Shown in pieces: positions 21,725-33,766 of a DNA stretch of 64,000 nucleotides. Under the pieces are notes generated by a model, which had not been told where the DNA came from, did not search any database, and saw nothing but the letters and a program-made list of their open reading frames with translations. The position numbers and the translations under genes were made by a program. The stretch is from Incurvaria masculella. Taxonomy: Eukaryota; Arthropoda; Insecta; Lepidoptera; Incurvariidae. Location: contig OX335653.1 in NCBI GenBank assembly GCA_946894095.1, forward strand, positions 13,335,001-13,399,000, written 5' to 3'. Every line of letters begins with the position of its first letter. Positions within the stretch are counted from its first letter, which is position 1.

Positions 21725-22270
21725 GTAACCTGACTAATGATTGATATTCTTGAGCCCCTTGCTCGATCTTCTCTTGGTACTAAACCAAATCTGTCAGACA
21801 TATTATTCATCTATGTTTAAATGAAATTGATCTTTCTTCTGAATGTGCCTAATTCCTTTTTGCTGCTGATTTGAAATTTCCAAAACTAAAGGAAATTAAC
21901 GTACTTTATTTTCGAGTATAAGTATAAAACTAGATCGGATTTGGTATCTGCGCAGCCGCTTGCTCTTGGAGGGGATCGACCAAGATCCACCCAGCTAATA
22001 ATATTTACACTGACAACGCTTTGCATGTATGCATCTGCACGAATGTTTATTGATTTCACAAAGTGTAAACATAACATAACATTGGGAACAAGGAAGCAAA
22101 TGACAACTTTCTCAAAATGTTTCTTTGTTGTTTAGTTATTTTGTTAGAAATAAGGAGCTTAGTTGTTTTGTTTTAATTTGTAGTGGTTTAATTTAGTAAT
22201 TTGTTGCACTATAATTGAATGTATAGCACAGTAACATGTCTCGGTGGTCTGGCGACTAACATCACTTCAG

Positions 22271-22298
22271 CGAGGAAGCCTACAAGTGCACCGCTACT
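22271..22298 (+). CDS. Candidate cryptic 28-bp collagen-gene exon
   Basis: Proposed only because the exons on either side are incompatible in phase. A 28-bp segment with acceptor ACTTCAG and donor GTAAAT enters in phase 0 and leaves in phase 1, which repairs the frame. It would insert RGSLQVHRY, then turn the next glycine codon into cysteine. Its non-collagen content makes this uncertain. Confidence 0.3.
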
Positions 22299-22508
22299 GT
22301 AAATAACAAACAGGTCATAACAGGTAACATATATTTTGTTTGTTTCAACATTTCATTAGACAGCATAAATACAAACCATTCCATTACATTTGAGTAAAAT
22401 AATTGTTTCAGAATTTTACTTCTTTGTCTGAAAATCAATATCTGAAGGCTTATACAATAATTAGGAAGATGAACGTTATTTATTTATCAATCATTCCGAA
22501 TATTCTAG

Positions 22509-22597
22509 GCACGCCTGGAGTGACTGGACCGCAGGGACCAGCCGGCACCAATGGAATCAACGGCGACCCAGGCATCCAGGGACCTCCAGGGAAACCG
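22509..22597 (+). CDS. Collagen exon (89 bp)
   Basis: Acceptor ATATTCTAG, donor GTTAGT. Its frame requires phase 1 entry and phase 0 exit. Encodes GTPGVTGPQGPAGTNGING, then DPGIQGPPGKP, ten clean triplets. Confidence 0.87.
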
Positions 22598-22654
22598 GTT
22601 AGTTATTTCATATTAGTAAGTTAATATACTATATCAGCTATAATATATTTTAAT

Positions 22655-22770
22655 AAATCACCGAGGCAAGCATTACTGCAATTTGAAACAGTTTAGGAGA
22701 TATGGTTGAACCTTGTGGAACGCCTTGGTTGGACAGGAAGCCGTAAAGCAATGTATAAGTAAAACCTTAA
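22655..22770 (-). pseudogene. LINE reverse-transcriptase fragment
   Basis: On the minus strand a short open stretch reads FLSNQGVPQGSTISPKLF, the conserved GVPQGS-ISP motif of non-LTR reverse transcriptases. It has no recognisable continuation on either side. It is a small relic in a collagen intron. Confidence 0.6.
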
Positions 22771-23025
22771 ACCTCAAAATCCTCAACCTACTTGAAGCCA
22801 GCAGCTGAGAACCTGGTGCGATGTTACCAGTATGAACATTTTCTTAGGAGAGTTTTGTAATTGGAATTGTATGTTCATTATTTTAGTATGGAAACAAACC
22901 TAAACAAAATCTCATCCACGCTATTGCTGCAAATATGCCAAGAAATAGGTGGTTAAGGTTTATACCACCCTGTATATCACCCGATTTTCAAACTCAGATA
23001 AGTTATTCTAATGCAGTAGGACATG

Positions 23026-23078
23026 AATGGCTAATAACATTATATGAGACCAACATACCGCATTTCCGAAACGAAGGT
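23026..23078 (-). repeat. SINE tail fragment
   Basis: GGACATGAATGGCTAATAAC and CATTTCCGAA match the tail end of the SINE family. Only about 50 bases remain. Confidence 0.6.
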
Positions 23079-23583
23079 AGCGTCGGCGCTTCAGCGGCCA
23101 GTTAACAATTACCAGCTAAAACAATTTCTATAACATTTTGCTGTATTTTCCGAAGAGAACAGTTTTCGTCTTGATTCAAATAATTTTATTAAATACTTCT
23201 AAAATAACATTATCGGGGCTAGGCTGACGGTGGTCAAGCGGACGGTGGTGGTTCTAGGTGATCAGGAGGCCAATTCGTGCGTTAATTAGTTTGCATACGT
23301 AATATACGCTCCTGAATCCTATCAATGCAATGACATTTACACATGAAACAAAATATCCATTAAATTTTATTTAATTTACATTTAATGAAATGAAATGAAA
23401 TGAAATGAAATTTATTTGTGCTCTTATGGGTATTACAGAGTTATTAAAAAAACTTTTCGGTATCTCCACAAGATTGCCAGCTATGGCGTACAAAAATTAA
23501 ATAAGGATACATATTTATATGCAAACAAGATTAAACATAATTTACTTAACAAGATTAAACATAATTAACCTTACATTTACAAT

Positions 23584-24027
23584 TTAGCTTTCTTTAATTT
23601 TTAGGAAATCGTCTAAAGAATAAATACATTTTTCTACTAGCCAATTGAATAAACCTTTTTTAAAATTATTGAAGTCCAGGTCTTTAAACTTCTTCGGTAT
23701 ATTATTAAATATTTTTGTGCTCATAAAAAATACGCTATTGCGATACAGTGCAATCTTAGGTTGCGTGTAGCTTAATTTGTTAGAGCTCCGACTTCGTGTG
23801 TTGTATTGGTGGATGGAGCTGATATTTTTAAAATAATGTGGAAATTTTTTAACAAATAAACAAACATCATAAATGTATAGTGCAGGTAAGGTCAATATGT
23901 TCAGCTCTTTAAATAATGGTTTGCACGAATCCAATCTTTCTGCTCCACATATTGACCTTATACATTTTTTTTGAACAATAAATGCATTCTTTGCTTTAGT
24001 TGAATTCCCCCACAATATTATACCATA
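23584..24027 (-). pseudogene. LINE ORF2 carboxy-terminal part
   Basis: Continuation of the same LINE beyond the insertion. It begins YGIILWGNSTKAKNAFIVQK, followed by RSICG, YNTRS and the typical IFNNIPKKFKDL segment, and stops at 23584. This thumb and tail region is typical of Jockey/CR1 clade elements. The remaining 200 bp to 23386 are 3' UTR. Confidence 0.88.
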
Positions 24028-26900
24028 CTAGCTGCGGTACCCGGCTCCGCTCGGGTTAGTGTCGGCTAAATTATCTCATGGATAACTCGCCCACATGACT
24101 GGTCCAAAATAGGGTCAAACTGGTCCAGGACAATGTATCCATGTACCAAATTTAATCAAGATCGTTCGAGCCGAAATAGCATGATTTAATGAGAAACATC
24201 CAATAATTCCCATTTAGAGCTTCGTTGACGTTTGGTGGCTATTTAAAAAAAAAAACATTTGCCGCGAGAACCTTTCTGCACTTTCACTGCTACATTGCTT
24301 ACCTAGTAAGTAACGTGTAACGTAGGTAAGTTTTGCGTGGACTCCAACCCACAGCCAGCCTCAACATCGAAAACAGTAACCCATCTCGAACCTGACTGCT
24401 CCCAGAGATGCTATACATTGATAAAATACGCATATAAATCAGGTAAGTGGTTCGCATGTTATAAGACTTTAAGACTCATTGCTTACCCTTCTGGTAATGA
24501 AGCGTTATATTATGTAATCTATAAGTTTTTAGTAGAATCAGGCTAGACGTAGATACAATGCACATCTAAATCGAGTAATTGGTTCTCAAGGATTTTATTC
24601 TGTTGGTCGCTCCTCCGGCGATTTAGCGTGATGCCAAGTAGTCCTAAAGTTGCAGGAAATACCAAGCCGTACTTCAGTAAAAGTAAGCGCTGCCGCCGCA
24701 AAGCCGAGCCGTGCATAGCATTGCAGTTTGTATGACAGCCCCATCTTAGCGTAAGCGGAACTGAATTCTATTTAGCCAATCCTAATTCCCGGGTAGTTAA
24801 ATGTACATGTACTAAGTTTTACAAATCGCTAGTGCCTTGAAAATTCGCCAAACGGACACCAAACAGTCACGACGTCTGCCCTCCCCCCGCCGCCGCTCCC
24901 CGCCACCGCCCCCGGCTCCTCTCCCCCTAGCGTGAAGTATCGCTACCGGCATCGTTTTCGCAGCCCCGTGAAAGTTCTAAAGCCCATGTGCACATAAATT
25001 GTAGCCTATGTGTTATTCTGATGTATAAGCTATATTATTGTAAAGTTTCATTAGAATCCATTCAGTAGTTTTTACGTGAAAGAGTAACAAACATCCATCC
25101 ATCCATCCATCCATCCATCCATCCATTATTACAAACTTTCCCCTTTATATTATTTACTAGCTGCGGTACCCAGCTCCGCTCGGGTTAGCGTCGGCTAAAT
25201 TATTTCATGGATAAAAAGCATCCGACATGGCTGATCCAAAATAGGGTCAAACTGGTCCAGGACAATGTATCCATCTACCAAATATAATCAAGATCGTTCG
25301 AGATGAAATAGCATGATTTATTGAGAAACATCCAATAATTCCCATTTAGAGATTCGTTGACATTTGGTGGCAATTTAAAAAAAAAGCATTTGCCGCCAGA
25401 ACCTTTCTGCACTTGCACTGCAACATTGTTTACCTAGTAAGTAAGTAACGTGTAATGTAGGTAAGTTTTGCGTGGACTCCAACCCACAGCTAGCCTCAAC
25501 ATCGAAAACAGTAACCCATCTCGAACCTGACTGCTCCCAGCGATCCTATACATTGATAAAATACGCACATAAATCGAGTTAGTGGTTCGCAAGTTATAAG
25601 AATTTAACACTCTCTACTCACCCTTCAGGTAATGAAGCGTTATATTATGTAGTCTATAAGTTTTGAGTAAAATCAGGCTAGACGTAGATACAATCCGCAT
25701 CTAAATCGAGTAATTGGTTCTCAAGGATTTTGCCAAGTAGTCCTAAAGTTGCGGGAAATACCAAGCGGTACCCGCCCCCGGCGGACCGCCCGCCCCGCCC
25801 CCGGCCCCGCTCCCGCCACCGCCCCCGGCCCCGCTCCCCTTGGTGTGAAGTAGCGCTACCGGCATCGTTTTCGCAGCCCCGTGAAAGTTCTAAAGCCCAT
25901 GGGCACATAAATTGTAGCCTATGTGTTATTCTGATGTATAAGCTATATTATTCTAAAGTTTCATTAAAATCCATTCAGTAGTTTTTACGTGAAAGAGTAA
26001 CAAACATCCATCCATCCATCCATCCATCCATCCATTATTACAAACTTTCCCCTTTATAATATTTATTAGATTGTCCAGGACAATGTATCCATCTACCAAA
26101 TTTAATCAAGATCGTTCGAGATGAAATATCATGATTTAATGAGAAACATCCAATAATTCCCATTTAGAGCTTCGTTGACATTTGGTGGCTATTTAAAAAA
26201 AAAGCATTTGCCGCCAGAACCTTTCTGCACTTGCACTGCAACATTGTTTACCTAGTAAGTAAGTAACGTGTAATGTAGGTAAGTTTTGCGTGGACTCCAA
26301 CCCACAGCTAGCCTCAACATCGATAACAGTAACCCATCTCGAACCTGACTGCTCCCAGAGATCCTATACATTGATAAAATATGCGCATAAATCGGGTTAT
26401 TGGTTCGCAAGTTATAAGAATTTAACACTCTCTACTCACCCTTCTGGTAATGAAGCGTTATATTATGTAGCCTATACGTTTTGAGTAGAATCAGGCTAGA
26501 CGTAGATACAATCCGCATCTAAATCGAGTAATTGGTTCTCTAGGATTTTACCAAGTAGTCCTAAAGTTGCGGGAAATACCAAGCCGTACCCGCCCCCCCC
26601 TTCACCCGCCCCCGTCGGACCGCCCGCCCCGCCCCCGGCCCCGCTCCCCCGGTGTGAAGTAGCGCTACCGGCATCGTTTTCGCAGCCCCGTGAAAGTTCT
26701 AAAGCCCATGGGCACAATATCTTTATAAATTGTAGCCTATGTGTTATTCTGATGTATAAGCTATATTATTGTAAAGTTTCATTAGAATCCATTCAGTAAT
26801 CCATTTACGTGAAAGAGTAACAAACATCCATCCATCCATCCATCCATCCATTATTACAAACTTTCCCCTTTATAATATTTATATTAGATTAGATTAGATT
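24028..26900 (+). repeat. Triple tandem repeat inserted in the LINE
   Basis: Three head-to-tail copies: 24028-25156, 25157-26066, and a 5'-truncated 26067-26893. Full copies start CTAGCTGCGGTACCCGGCTC (third-base variants) and end with (ATCC)n, then ATTACAAACTTTCCCCTTTA. Each holds a variable GC-rich tract (CCGCCCCGCCCCCGGCCCCG type). The array closes with TTAGATTAGATTAGATT at the junction with the LINE. It is probably a non-autonomous retroposon that inserted or amplified in tandem. No protein recognised. Confidence 0.8.
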
Positions 26901-28765
26901 TGAGAACTGATGCCACATATCCATGGTATGCTGTTAACGCAGTTTCTTGTGATGCAACAGAACGTAATCTCTTGAGGGCATATACAAATCTATTCAACCT
27001 GGAACACACTGAGTCTATGTGAGCCTTCCAATTGCAGTGGCAGTCTAGTTTTAATCCTAAAAATGTTACTTCGCTTACCTCTCTCAGTTGTTGACTGTTA
27101 TACATAATTTTTAAAGAGACAGGTTTACCTTGATGTGTAAAAAATTGCATAAATGTGGTCTTTTCTAGGTTGACTACAAGATTATTAAGATGTAACCATT
27201 CTATTGCTTGCGCTAGTGCTGAATTTACTTCTTTTTCGTAGTACTCCGGTTCAATACATTTAATAATAATTGAGGTATCGTCAGCAAATAAAACACATTG
27301 GTGACTAATATAATCTGGTAAGTCATTGATGTACAATAAAAAAAGCAAAGGACCCAATATACTGCCCTGAGGCACACCGTGACAGTTGGTTCTATACTCT
27401 GATCTATATTGTTGTACACATCTAGACGTTTCTGAGTACTTTAATATTTCTGTGCATTGTATCCGGTTACCCAGGTAAGACTCCAACCATTTATATGCTG
27501 GTCCCCGAATTCCATATCTATGTAGTTTTTGGAGTAGTATTTTATGAGATACAAAATCAAAGGCTTTACTCATGTCCATGAAAATGACAGTGGCAGGTGT
27601 TTTTGAGTTAATACATTCAGTAACACTTTTCAGGAGATTAAATATTGCAAGAGTAGTAGATTTATTTTTTTTCAAGCCATTCTGTTCCGGTTTAATAAGA
27701 TTGAATTTATTTATAAAGTTGTTTAATCTCGAAAACATAATTTTTTCAAATACCTTAGCAAAAATTGGTATAAGTGTCACAGGTCTGTAGTTATTCGATT
27801 CCTCTTTTTTTCCTTTTTTGAATAGTTGTTTAACAATAGACTTCTTCATTTTATCAGGGAATTTACCTTCAGTTAAAGACAGATTAATAAGAAATGCGAG
27901 AGGTTCTGCGATTTGATCAACACATTTTTTTAGAATATTTGTAGAAATGCTGTCAAAACCTACTGCATTAGAGTTTTTAAGAGATATTATTATTTTTTTC
28001 ACCTTAGACGAGTAACACAAATTAAGAAACATTGATGACTCATTTGATATTATCTTTGAGTAATCCATAGTGTGGGCGTTGAATGTCTGGCAACTTTTGT
28101 TACCTATATCAATAAAGTAATTGTTAAATGTTTGAGCGATATCTTTCGGGTTTATACATTTTATTCCATCACAGATAATTTGTTTAATTTCTACCTTTGC
28201 TTGCATAGCAGTCGTATTATTCTTAATAATGTCCCAGGCCGCTTTACATTTATTTGAGGCAATACCAATATAGTTTTTGTTACACATTTTTTGAGAATAG
28301 CATATACAGTGTTTAAGAATTTTGGAATATTTTTTATATATCTTCTTGTTTTCGGGAGAATGGTGGTGTTTATATTTCCAGTAAAGTGCCCTTTTGGTTT
28401 TGACCCCTTTTAGAATTCCTTTCGTTAACCAGTTAATTTTTCTTTTTTGATTATTTATTTTTATTCTTCTTATAGGGAAACATAGATCGTAAAATATTAA
28501 AAATATATCATGAAACTTCTGGAAAGCGGCATTTGTTTCGTTTAATTCATATATATCAGAGAAGGTGCAATTTTAAAGGCACGTAACAAACTTAGAAATG
28601 TTTTCCTTATTATAATCTCGTTTTTCAATAAACCAGTGTTGTAAGATATTATTTTTGTTTTGAAGAAAATGAAATGATTGCCCTGTATGATCTGATAGGT
28701 GAATGTCATGAACTACACTGTTACCTTTTATATTAGTGTTACTAATTATGTTGTCTAGTTATGTT
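26901..28765 (-). pseudogene. LINE ORF2: endonuclease end and reverse transcriptase
   Basis: This copies LINE RNA back into DNA in the intact element. From 28765 downward come the end of the endonuclease domain (SVVHDIHLSDHTGQ), an in-frame TAA at 28573-28575, a linker and the reverse transcriptase. RT motifs visible are YRPVTLIP, DMSKAFDFV, GVPQGSILGPLLF and the catalytic FADD box. The frame stays open to the insertion junction near 26901. The premature stop and the 2.9-kb insertion make it non-functional. No typical zinc-knuckle end is seen. Confidence 0.9.
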
Positions 28766-29368
28766 GTCTATTTAAATGGCCGGTTGCACCGGTGACTTTC
28801 GACGGCAATGATGACTGACTTTTTTTGGCAAGAATTAGACGGAATTGACTCATGGAGGTGAAGAAATCCCCTCCATGATTCGACTTATATAAGATGTAAT
28901 TTCAACAGTATGGCGTCATCTGTCACACCGCACGCGAAACAATGACTTTGTTTCAAACCAAGTTATCAGGTTGGAGACCAAAACTGACCGCGAAGAAGTT
29001 GCGATTTAACTTGTTGGAACTATTTTCTCTGGGGTTTTATGAAAAGTAAGGTCTATGCGAACAGCAACAACGATGAAATCGCACGTCAAATTCATTAAAT
29101 CCAGCAGCTCTTTCTGCAAAATTTCGTCCGAAAGAGGTCATATCTGCCAACAGAGCAACGGTGGCAATTGAACCGATATTTCGTTTCATGTGTACATGTC
29201 ATCACTAACTCCATACTGGATGTAGAAAAAATGTAAACAAAAAAAATTTTTTTTTTTCAAAAGTCAAGTTCTTACCGAGAAACCTGTTAAATGATTTTTG
29301 TGAAGACTCCGAAGTTCTGGCAGTGGCTGCCGCTACAACTTGCTGTACATCAAATATGTTTTTTCCAG
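28766..29368. other. Collagen intron
   Basis: No family recognised. A short hairpin occurs at about 28852-28878 (CATGGAGG / CCTCCATG). A T/A-rich run precedes the next exon. Confidence 0.45.
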
Positions 29369-29503
29369 GGCGAGATCGGGCCTAAAGGCGACAAAGGCGA
29401 GTACGGCGACATCGGCTCCCCGGGCATGCTGGGCGCGCCGGGCCTGCCCGGCCCGCCGGGATACCCGGGACTCAAGGGCGAGAAGGGCGACAAGGGAGAA
29501 TCG
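29369..29503 (+). CDS. Collagen exon (135 bp)
   Basis: Acceptor TTTTTCCAG, donor GTATGT, phase 0. Fifteen perfect triplets from [19 protein letters not shown] to [13 protein letters not shown]-rich. The lysine- and aspartate-rich KGD/KGE pattern is typical of stabilised helix segments. Confidence 0.92.
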
Positions 29504-29538
29504 GTATGTTGCGCCACACACCCCATCACGCCCCTTAA

Positions 29539-29902
29539 GAACGGCCCGTAATACTCCCCATACAAACGTAGTTTACTTATCATTTAAAAACAGCTGTTCC
29601 AATTAAATTGATATTTAATATCTAAAATCAGGGAACCAATATCTGTGTCTGCATGCTTTTGTTTTTTTGAAAAATCCAAACCGAATCAGATGAAAGCAAA
29701 AACAAAATCTTCATACTAATTTTGTTTTCTCTGTGGTTTGACTCAGTATACATTTATCGAAAAAACAAAGGCATGCAGACACAGATATTTGTTGCCAGAT
29801 ATGTGATACCAAATATCAAGTAAATTGCTACAGTGGTTTTCAAATGATTAGTAAACTACGTTTGTATGGGAGGCGAAATTTTCTGATGCTTACGGGGGCA
29901 CC
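29539..29902. mobile_element. TTAA-flanked MITE, family 2
   Basis: 364 bp between TTAA at 29535-29538 and 29903-29906. The inner arms share CCATACAAACGTAGTTTAC, and the outermost parts CCCGTAA also pair. A truncated relative lies at 42170-42705. It begins only 35 bp downstream of the preceding exon. Confidence 0.78.
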
Positions 29903-29906
29903 TTAA

Positions 29907-31267
29907 GGGCTTGATAATAAATGGGCTAATTGCTCCCAGTCCGAAAAGGACGTACAATGCAATTCAAATAAGAATAGGTTCACCGCCATTTTGAATGTCA
30001 AACTGCTAAAACCCTCACTTCACTTCACAAACTTCAGTACTTTGTCGCGGTTTTGCCGCGTACTTTCCTTCGCGAATTCGAGTGAAGTTAGTCACGAGCC
30101 CCGTCCCGTCAAATAATTCCTGTAACCATATTCTTTAAAAAAAAATTAGATACACAATTTAGAATGATGGACCTTATATAAATTGATTGTCTTTAAATAT
30201 CTGGCGCAATTAATTTCATCAATATTTTTAAAAACACAGTTTGATTTATGTATGTTTGTATTTTGTAATGGAAAGCGTGATGCAAGATCGATAACCGTTA
30301 TATTAATAAATTATAGCTAGGTCACGAGTCAACAATTTTAATGTTTAGTTTAAATTCTTTGTAGTTGGTATCATACATGTATGTGGTTTTACTTAAGTTC
30401 CATCGTAACTACTGAACTCAATCTGCCTGACTAATGTTTCTCACAAATTTACCTCCAAGTGATGTTCCAATTAAACAACTTGTTAGTTAACTGAATATTA
30501 TGTTTTCATGGTGCCTTCAATGTGCTTACAACCCGGAAGCAGAAATACAAGAAGCTGAGGAGAAGACAGGTATCTATTTTCTCTCATTAACAATTCCATG
30601 TTGTTGGTATGCTCTTCACCAAAACCGTGCCGATTTGTTTTATTTTTTGTATGTATGTTACATGATATCTCCGCAAATTGTCAACCGATTTTCTCGTCAA
30701 TACCCTACTGGGGTGTTCTACTGGGGATATCTCAGGGTGGTATTTTCATAAATGTTATGAAATAAAATGACTCCTCTTCGTAATTGAAGTCGGTTAAATG
30801 TTTTTTAAAACTGTTTTAGTAATTTTTATTCAATATCAGTCAGTTGTGATTTCTTTTAAATAAAAACAGTCAATTTACCTCAACATTCTTATTGCTGTGT
30901 TTTGACCCAAGGTTGAGAAACAACTAGACACAAGTATTGATTGAATAATGTAAAATAAAAAAATATGAAATGTGCCGTAATGGCAGGCAGTGGTTTAAAG
31001 TTCCAATCTACTTCTGCATGGGTTTCATAATTTACGGACACTTGCACAGGGTACACAGAATACATTATTCTGATATTATTATATTAAAAAAAATATGTTT
31101 TCATTTATCACTGCCTCAAATATTTTTTAATATTTATCGAATCAAATAATTTCCATCTCAAAGTTCTGAACAAATTTTCTAGGCTAGGAAGTGGTAAGTA
31201 TTTCACTATTATTTTCTATGCGAAGCATAGTTTGATCTGTTGCTTATAGCCATTGTTGAATTTACAG
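29907..31267. other. Collagen intron with LINE-tail-like patch
   Basis: About 30630-30800 resembles the 3' end of a dispersed retroposon (CAACCGATTTTCTCGTCAAT, ending GAAGTCGGTTAAA). The rest is unassigned AT-rich sequence. Confidence 0.5.
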
Positions 31268-31306
31268 GGTGATGGCACCGGAATGGAGTTATACGGATCT
31301 GACATG
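31268..31306 (+). CDS. Collagen-gene exon (39 bp), helix break
   Basis: Acceptor GAATTTACAG, donor GTGAGT, phase 0. Encodes GDGTGMELYGSDM, which departs from strict Gly-X-Y. With the MLM that starts the next exon it forms a short flexible break between collagen domains. It is small, so less certain than its neighbours. Confidence 0.72.
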
Positions 31307-33053
31307 GTGAGTAATCCTTCTACACTTGATGTTCTTAGATTATGCTCTCTCTTACTTTGGATCCTCATTAGTTTTGAACTTTTCATTAAATTATATTCAT
31401 TGATTTTAATATCAAAAACTCAAAGAAAGAAGAAAGAAGAAGAAAGAAAATACATTTATTCAACAATTACATAATCGATTACACATACAACATTATAATA
31501 AATAAACAGATATAAAAAAGTAACATATTGAATTTAAATGAATTGTTGAAAAGGATTTCACACAGTACATTGCGATAGAACATATTAGTTCCATCGCAGC
31601 TGGTTTTAAGTGAACTCCTGTTATCTAAAAAGTAAATAAAAACATTTTTGAGGTAGCGGAAATCACAAAAAAAAACAAAATTAAAGAAACAAACTAGAAT
31701 ACAAATAACATATGATGCAACAACAACATAGTATTAGCTAAAGGAAAATATTTTAACAAAAGTAAACAACATTTCAATGCAATTTTTTTTCACAAACACA
31801 AGAACCAGATAATTAAAGAATGTAATCAACATTTCACTGAGATTGCTGAAGATTAATTAAAACCATTTTATACTTCGTTTTAAAAACCTTATTGCTACAT
31901 ACAGAACATAAAACACAGCTCTATTTGAGATTTACCCTCTACTTCTTCAACTACAATTTCATTGTCTTAACTGAGTATAGAGATTTCAATAGACCAAGTA
32001 TGTAGAGCATGGTCGCAAGTTGAGTTGGTGTCCTTGCTTAAAATTATGTTACCTACTTAAAACATCAGATTCCCGCCGCTGCGTGTTCTAGTGTAAGATC
32101 CAGGTCTCAATATATTTTGAATGCTACTTGAACCATTGACATAAATATTAATACGTAAGGACAAGTCCTTCCATTCAACAAAAATGGACAACAAAAGTGG
32201 TGTTCTATGCGTCGCGGGGAAACCACTTTGTCGCCAGACAGCCGCTCGCTGTCGTCATATGCCTGGCGTCTCCTCTGGCTAATGATGCGCCCCTGAAATG
32301 TCCAATTATGTGGTAAAACCGTGCAAGAATTACATAAAACACGCAAAGAAAGACGGAATATCGGAATACCGTAACAGACGACAGAATTGTATGAAAGGGC
32401 ATATCCTTACCGTTTACATATCACTGACTTGAACACATAGAATATGCCATAACTGGTAAAGATCGAATCTTACGAGATTTCCGATTTTTTAAGCAGCAGA
32501 GTTACACATAGATAAAGGTTTAAAACACCAAAAATTTTAATGGATCTCCTAGTGCATCGCAACTAGTTATTTATATGGATAGTTAAATAATTCAACGGTA
32601 AGGTCTCGCAAAGCGCTTCTCTGGTTGAAGAAAGCCTGAATCATATCAAGCATCGGCCTCGTCTCACCAGATCATGTCTCCCATCCCAGGAGTCTGCCTC
32701 GTTACGCGATACATCGGCGAAGGCTTTAGAATCGGCACTGCGGAAAAACTGATACATTTTTGTAGAACTGCGACTGGTTGTGAGCCTGCGGTGAAGGCTT
32801 CTTCGGTTGGGTGAGAGCGTGGAGCGCTACCCTCGACAACTAGCTCAGGCGATGGTTGGACTGGGGGTTTGGGTGAAGGGTACGTTTTGTTTTCCGCCCC
32901 AACAAAGGAATCAGCTGCAAAAATGTTTTTGGTTGTTTCAATTCAGTTACGATCTTGGGGATTTTTTTAAAACATTGAAACTTCTCAGGGCTCTCATTGA
33001 GTCCATCGTCTCCATCGTCTTGCTTCGGATAATCCACAACTTTCTGTATAATA
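31307..33053. other. Collagen intron
   Basis: An (AAG)n-like run lies at about 31420-31450. Long AT-rich sequence follows, with a more balanced stretch at 32100-33050. The short inverted phrase AAAGTGG / CCACTTT occurs around 32193-32230. No exon or family recognised. Confidence 0.45.
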
Positions 33054-33618
33054 TGTCCTCATCAAGGACCACCCCCACATTTAAATTGAATCTTCCTAAA
33101 TGGAAACGCTACAAGGTCTAGTCAACCGCCAATTAACATTGTGTATGTGTCCTCATCAAGGACCACCCCCGCATTTAAATTGAATCTTCCTAAATGGAAA
33201 CGCTATAAGGTCTAGTCAACCGCCAATTAACATTGTGTATGTGTCCTCATCAAGGACCACCCCCACATTTGAATTGAATCTTCCTAAATGGAAACCCTAC
33301 AAGGTCTAGTCGACCGCCAATCAACCTTGTGTATATGTCCTCGTCAAGGGCCACCTCCGCATTTAAATTTTATATTCCTAAATGGAAACGCTACAAGGTG
33401 TAGTCGACCGCCAATCAACCTTGTGTATATGTCCTCGTCAAGGGCCACCTCCGCGTTTAAATTTTATATTCCTAAATGGAAACGCTACAAGGTTTAGTCG
33501 ATCGCCAATCAACCTTGTGTATATGTCCTCATCAAGGACCACCCCCACATTTGCATTGAATATTCTTAAATGGAAACGCTCCAAGGTATTTATGGTGTCG
33601 ACCGCCAATCAACCCCTG
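33054..33618 (+). repeat. 94-bp minisatellite, six units
   Basis: Units start at 33054, 33148, 33242, 33336, 33430 and 33524, an exact 94-bp spacing. Each begins TGTCCTCATCAAGG or TGTCCTCGTCAAGG and contains CTAAATGGAAACGCTACAAG. The last unit ends about 40 bp before the next collagen exon, so the array occupies the branch-point neighbourhood of that acceptor. Confidence 0.95.
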
Positions 33619-33658
33619 TGTACCGGCCATGTTGTTGAGCTCAATGACCGTGTTTCAG

Positions 33659-33766
33659 ATGTTGATGGGCCCCCCAGGACCGCCGGGGCCCATCGGGATC
33701 CCGGGGATCCAGGGCCCGCCCGGCATCAAGGGCGAAAAGGGCGAAATCGGGGGCAAGGGAAAGATT
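33659..33766 (+). CDS. Collagen exon (108 bp)
   Basis: Acceptor CGTGTTTCAG, donor GTAAGT, phase 0. Encodes MLM, then GPPGPPGPIGIPGIQGPPG and IKGEKGEIGGKGKI. Confidence 0.92.

Larger units (their letters stand above)
23386..28765 (-). mobile_element. Jockey/CR1-like LINE, 5'-truncated, split by an insertion
   Basis: A non-LTR retrotransposon on the minus strand. Its 5' end is truncated inside the endonuclease domain at about 28765, and it ends near 23386 in a (TTTCA)n tail. Positions 24028-26900 are a foreign insertion. The codon order across it is continuous: VASVLK before and YGIILWGNS after, as in intact RT carboxy domains. It occupies the large intron between collagen exons 22509-22597 and 29369-29503. 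Confidence 0.88.

Noticed and set aside
25678..26717. Glycine/arginine-rich proteins on the minus strand
   Set aside because: They derive from the GC-rich tract in each tandem repeat copy and have no coding signal.
24000..26900. CRISPR-like array from regularly repeated segments
   Set aside because: Units are about 1 kb, contain retroposon features and lie in a eukaryotic genome.
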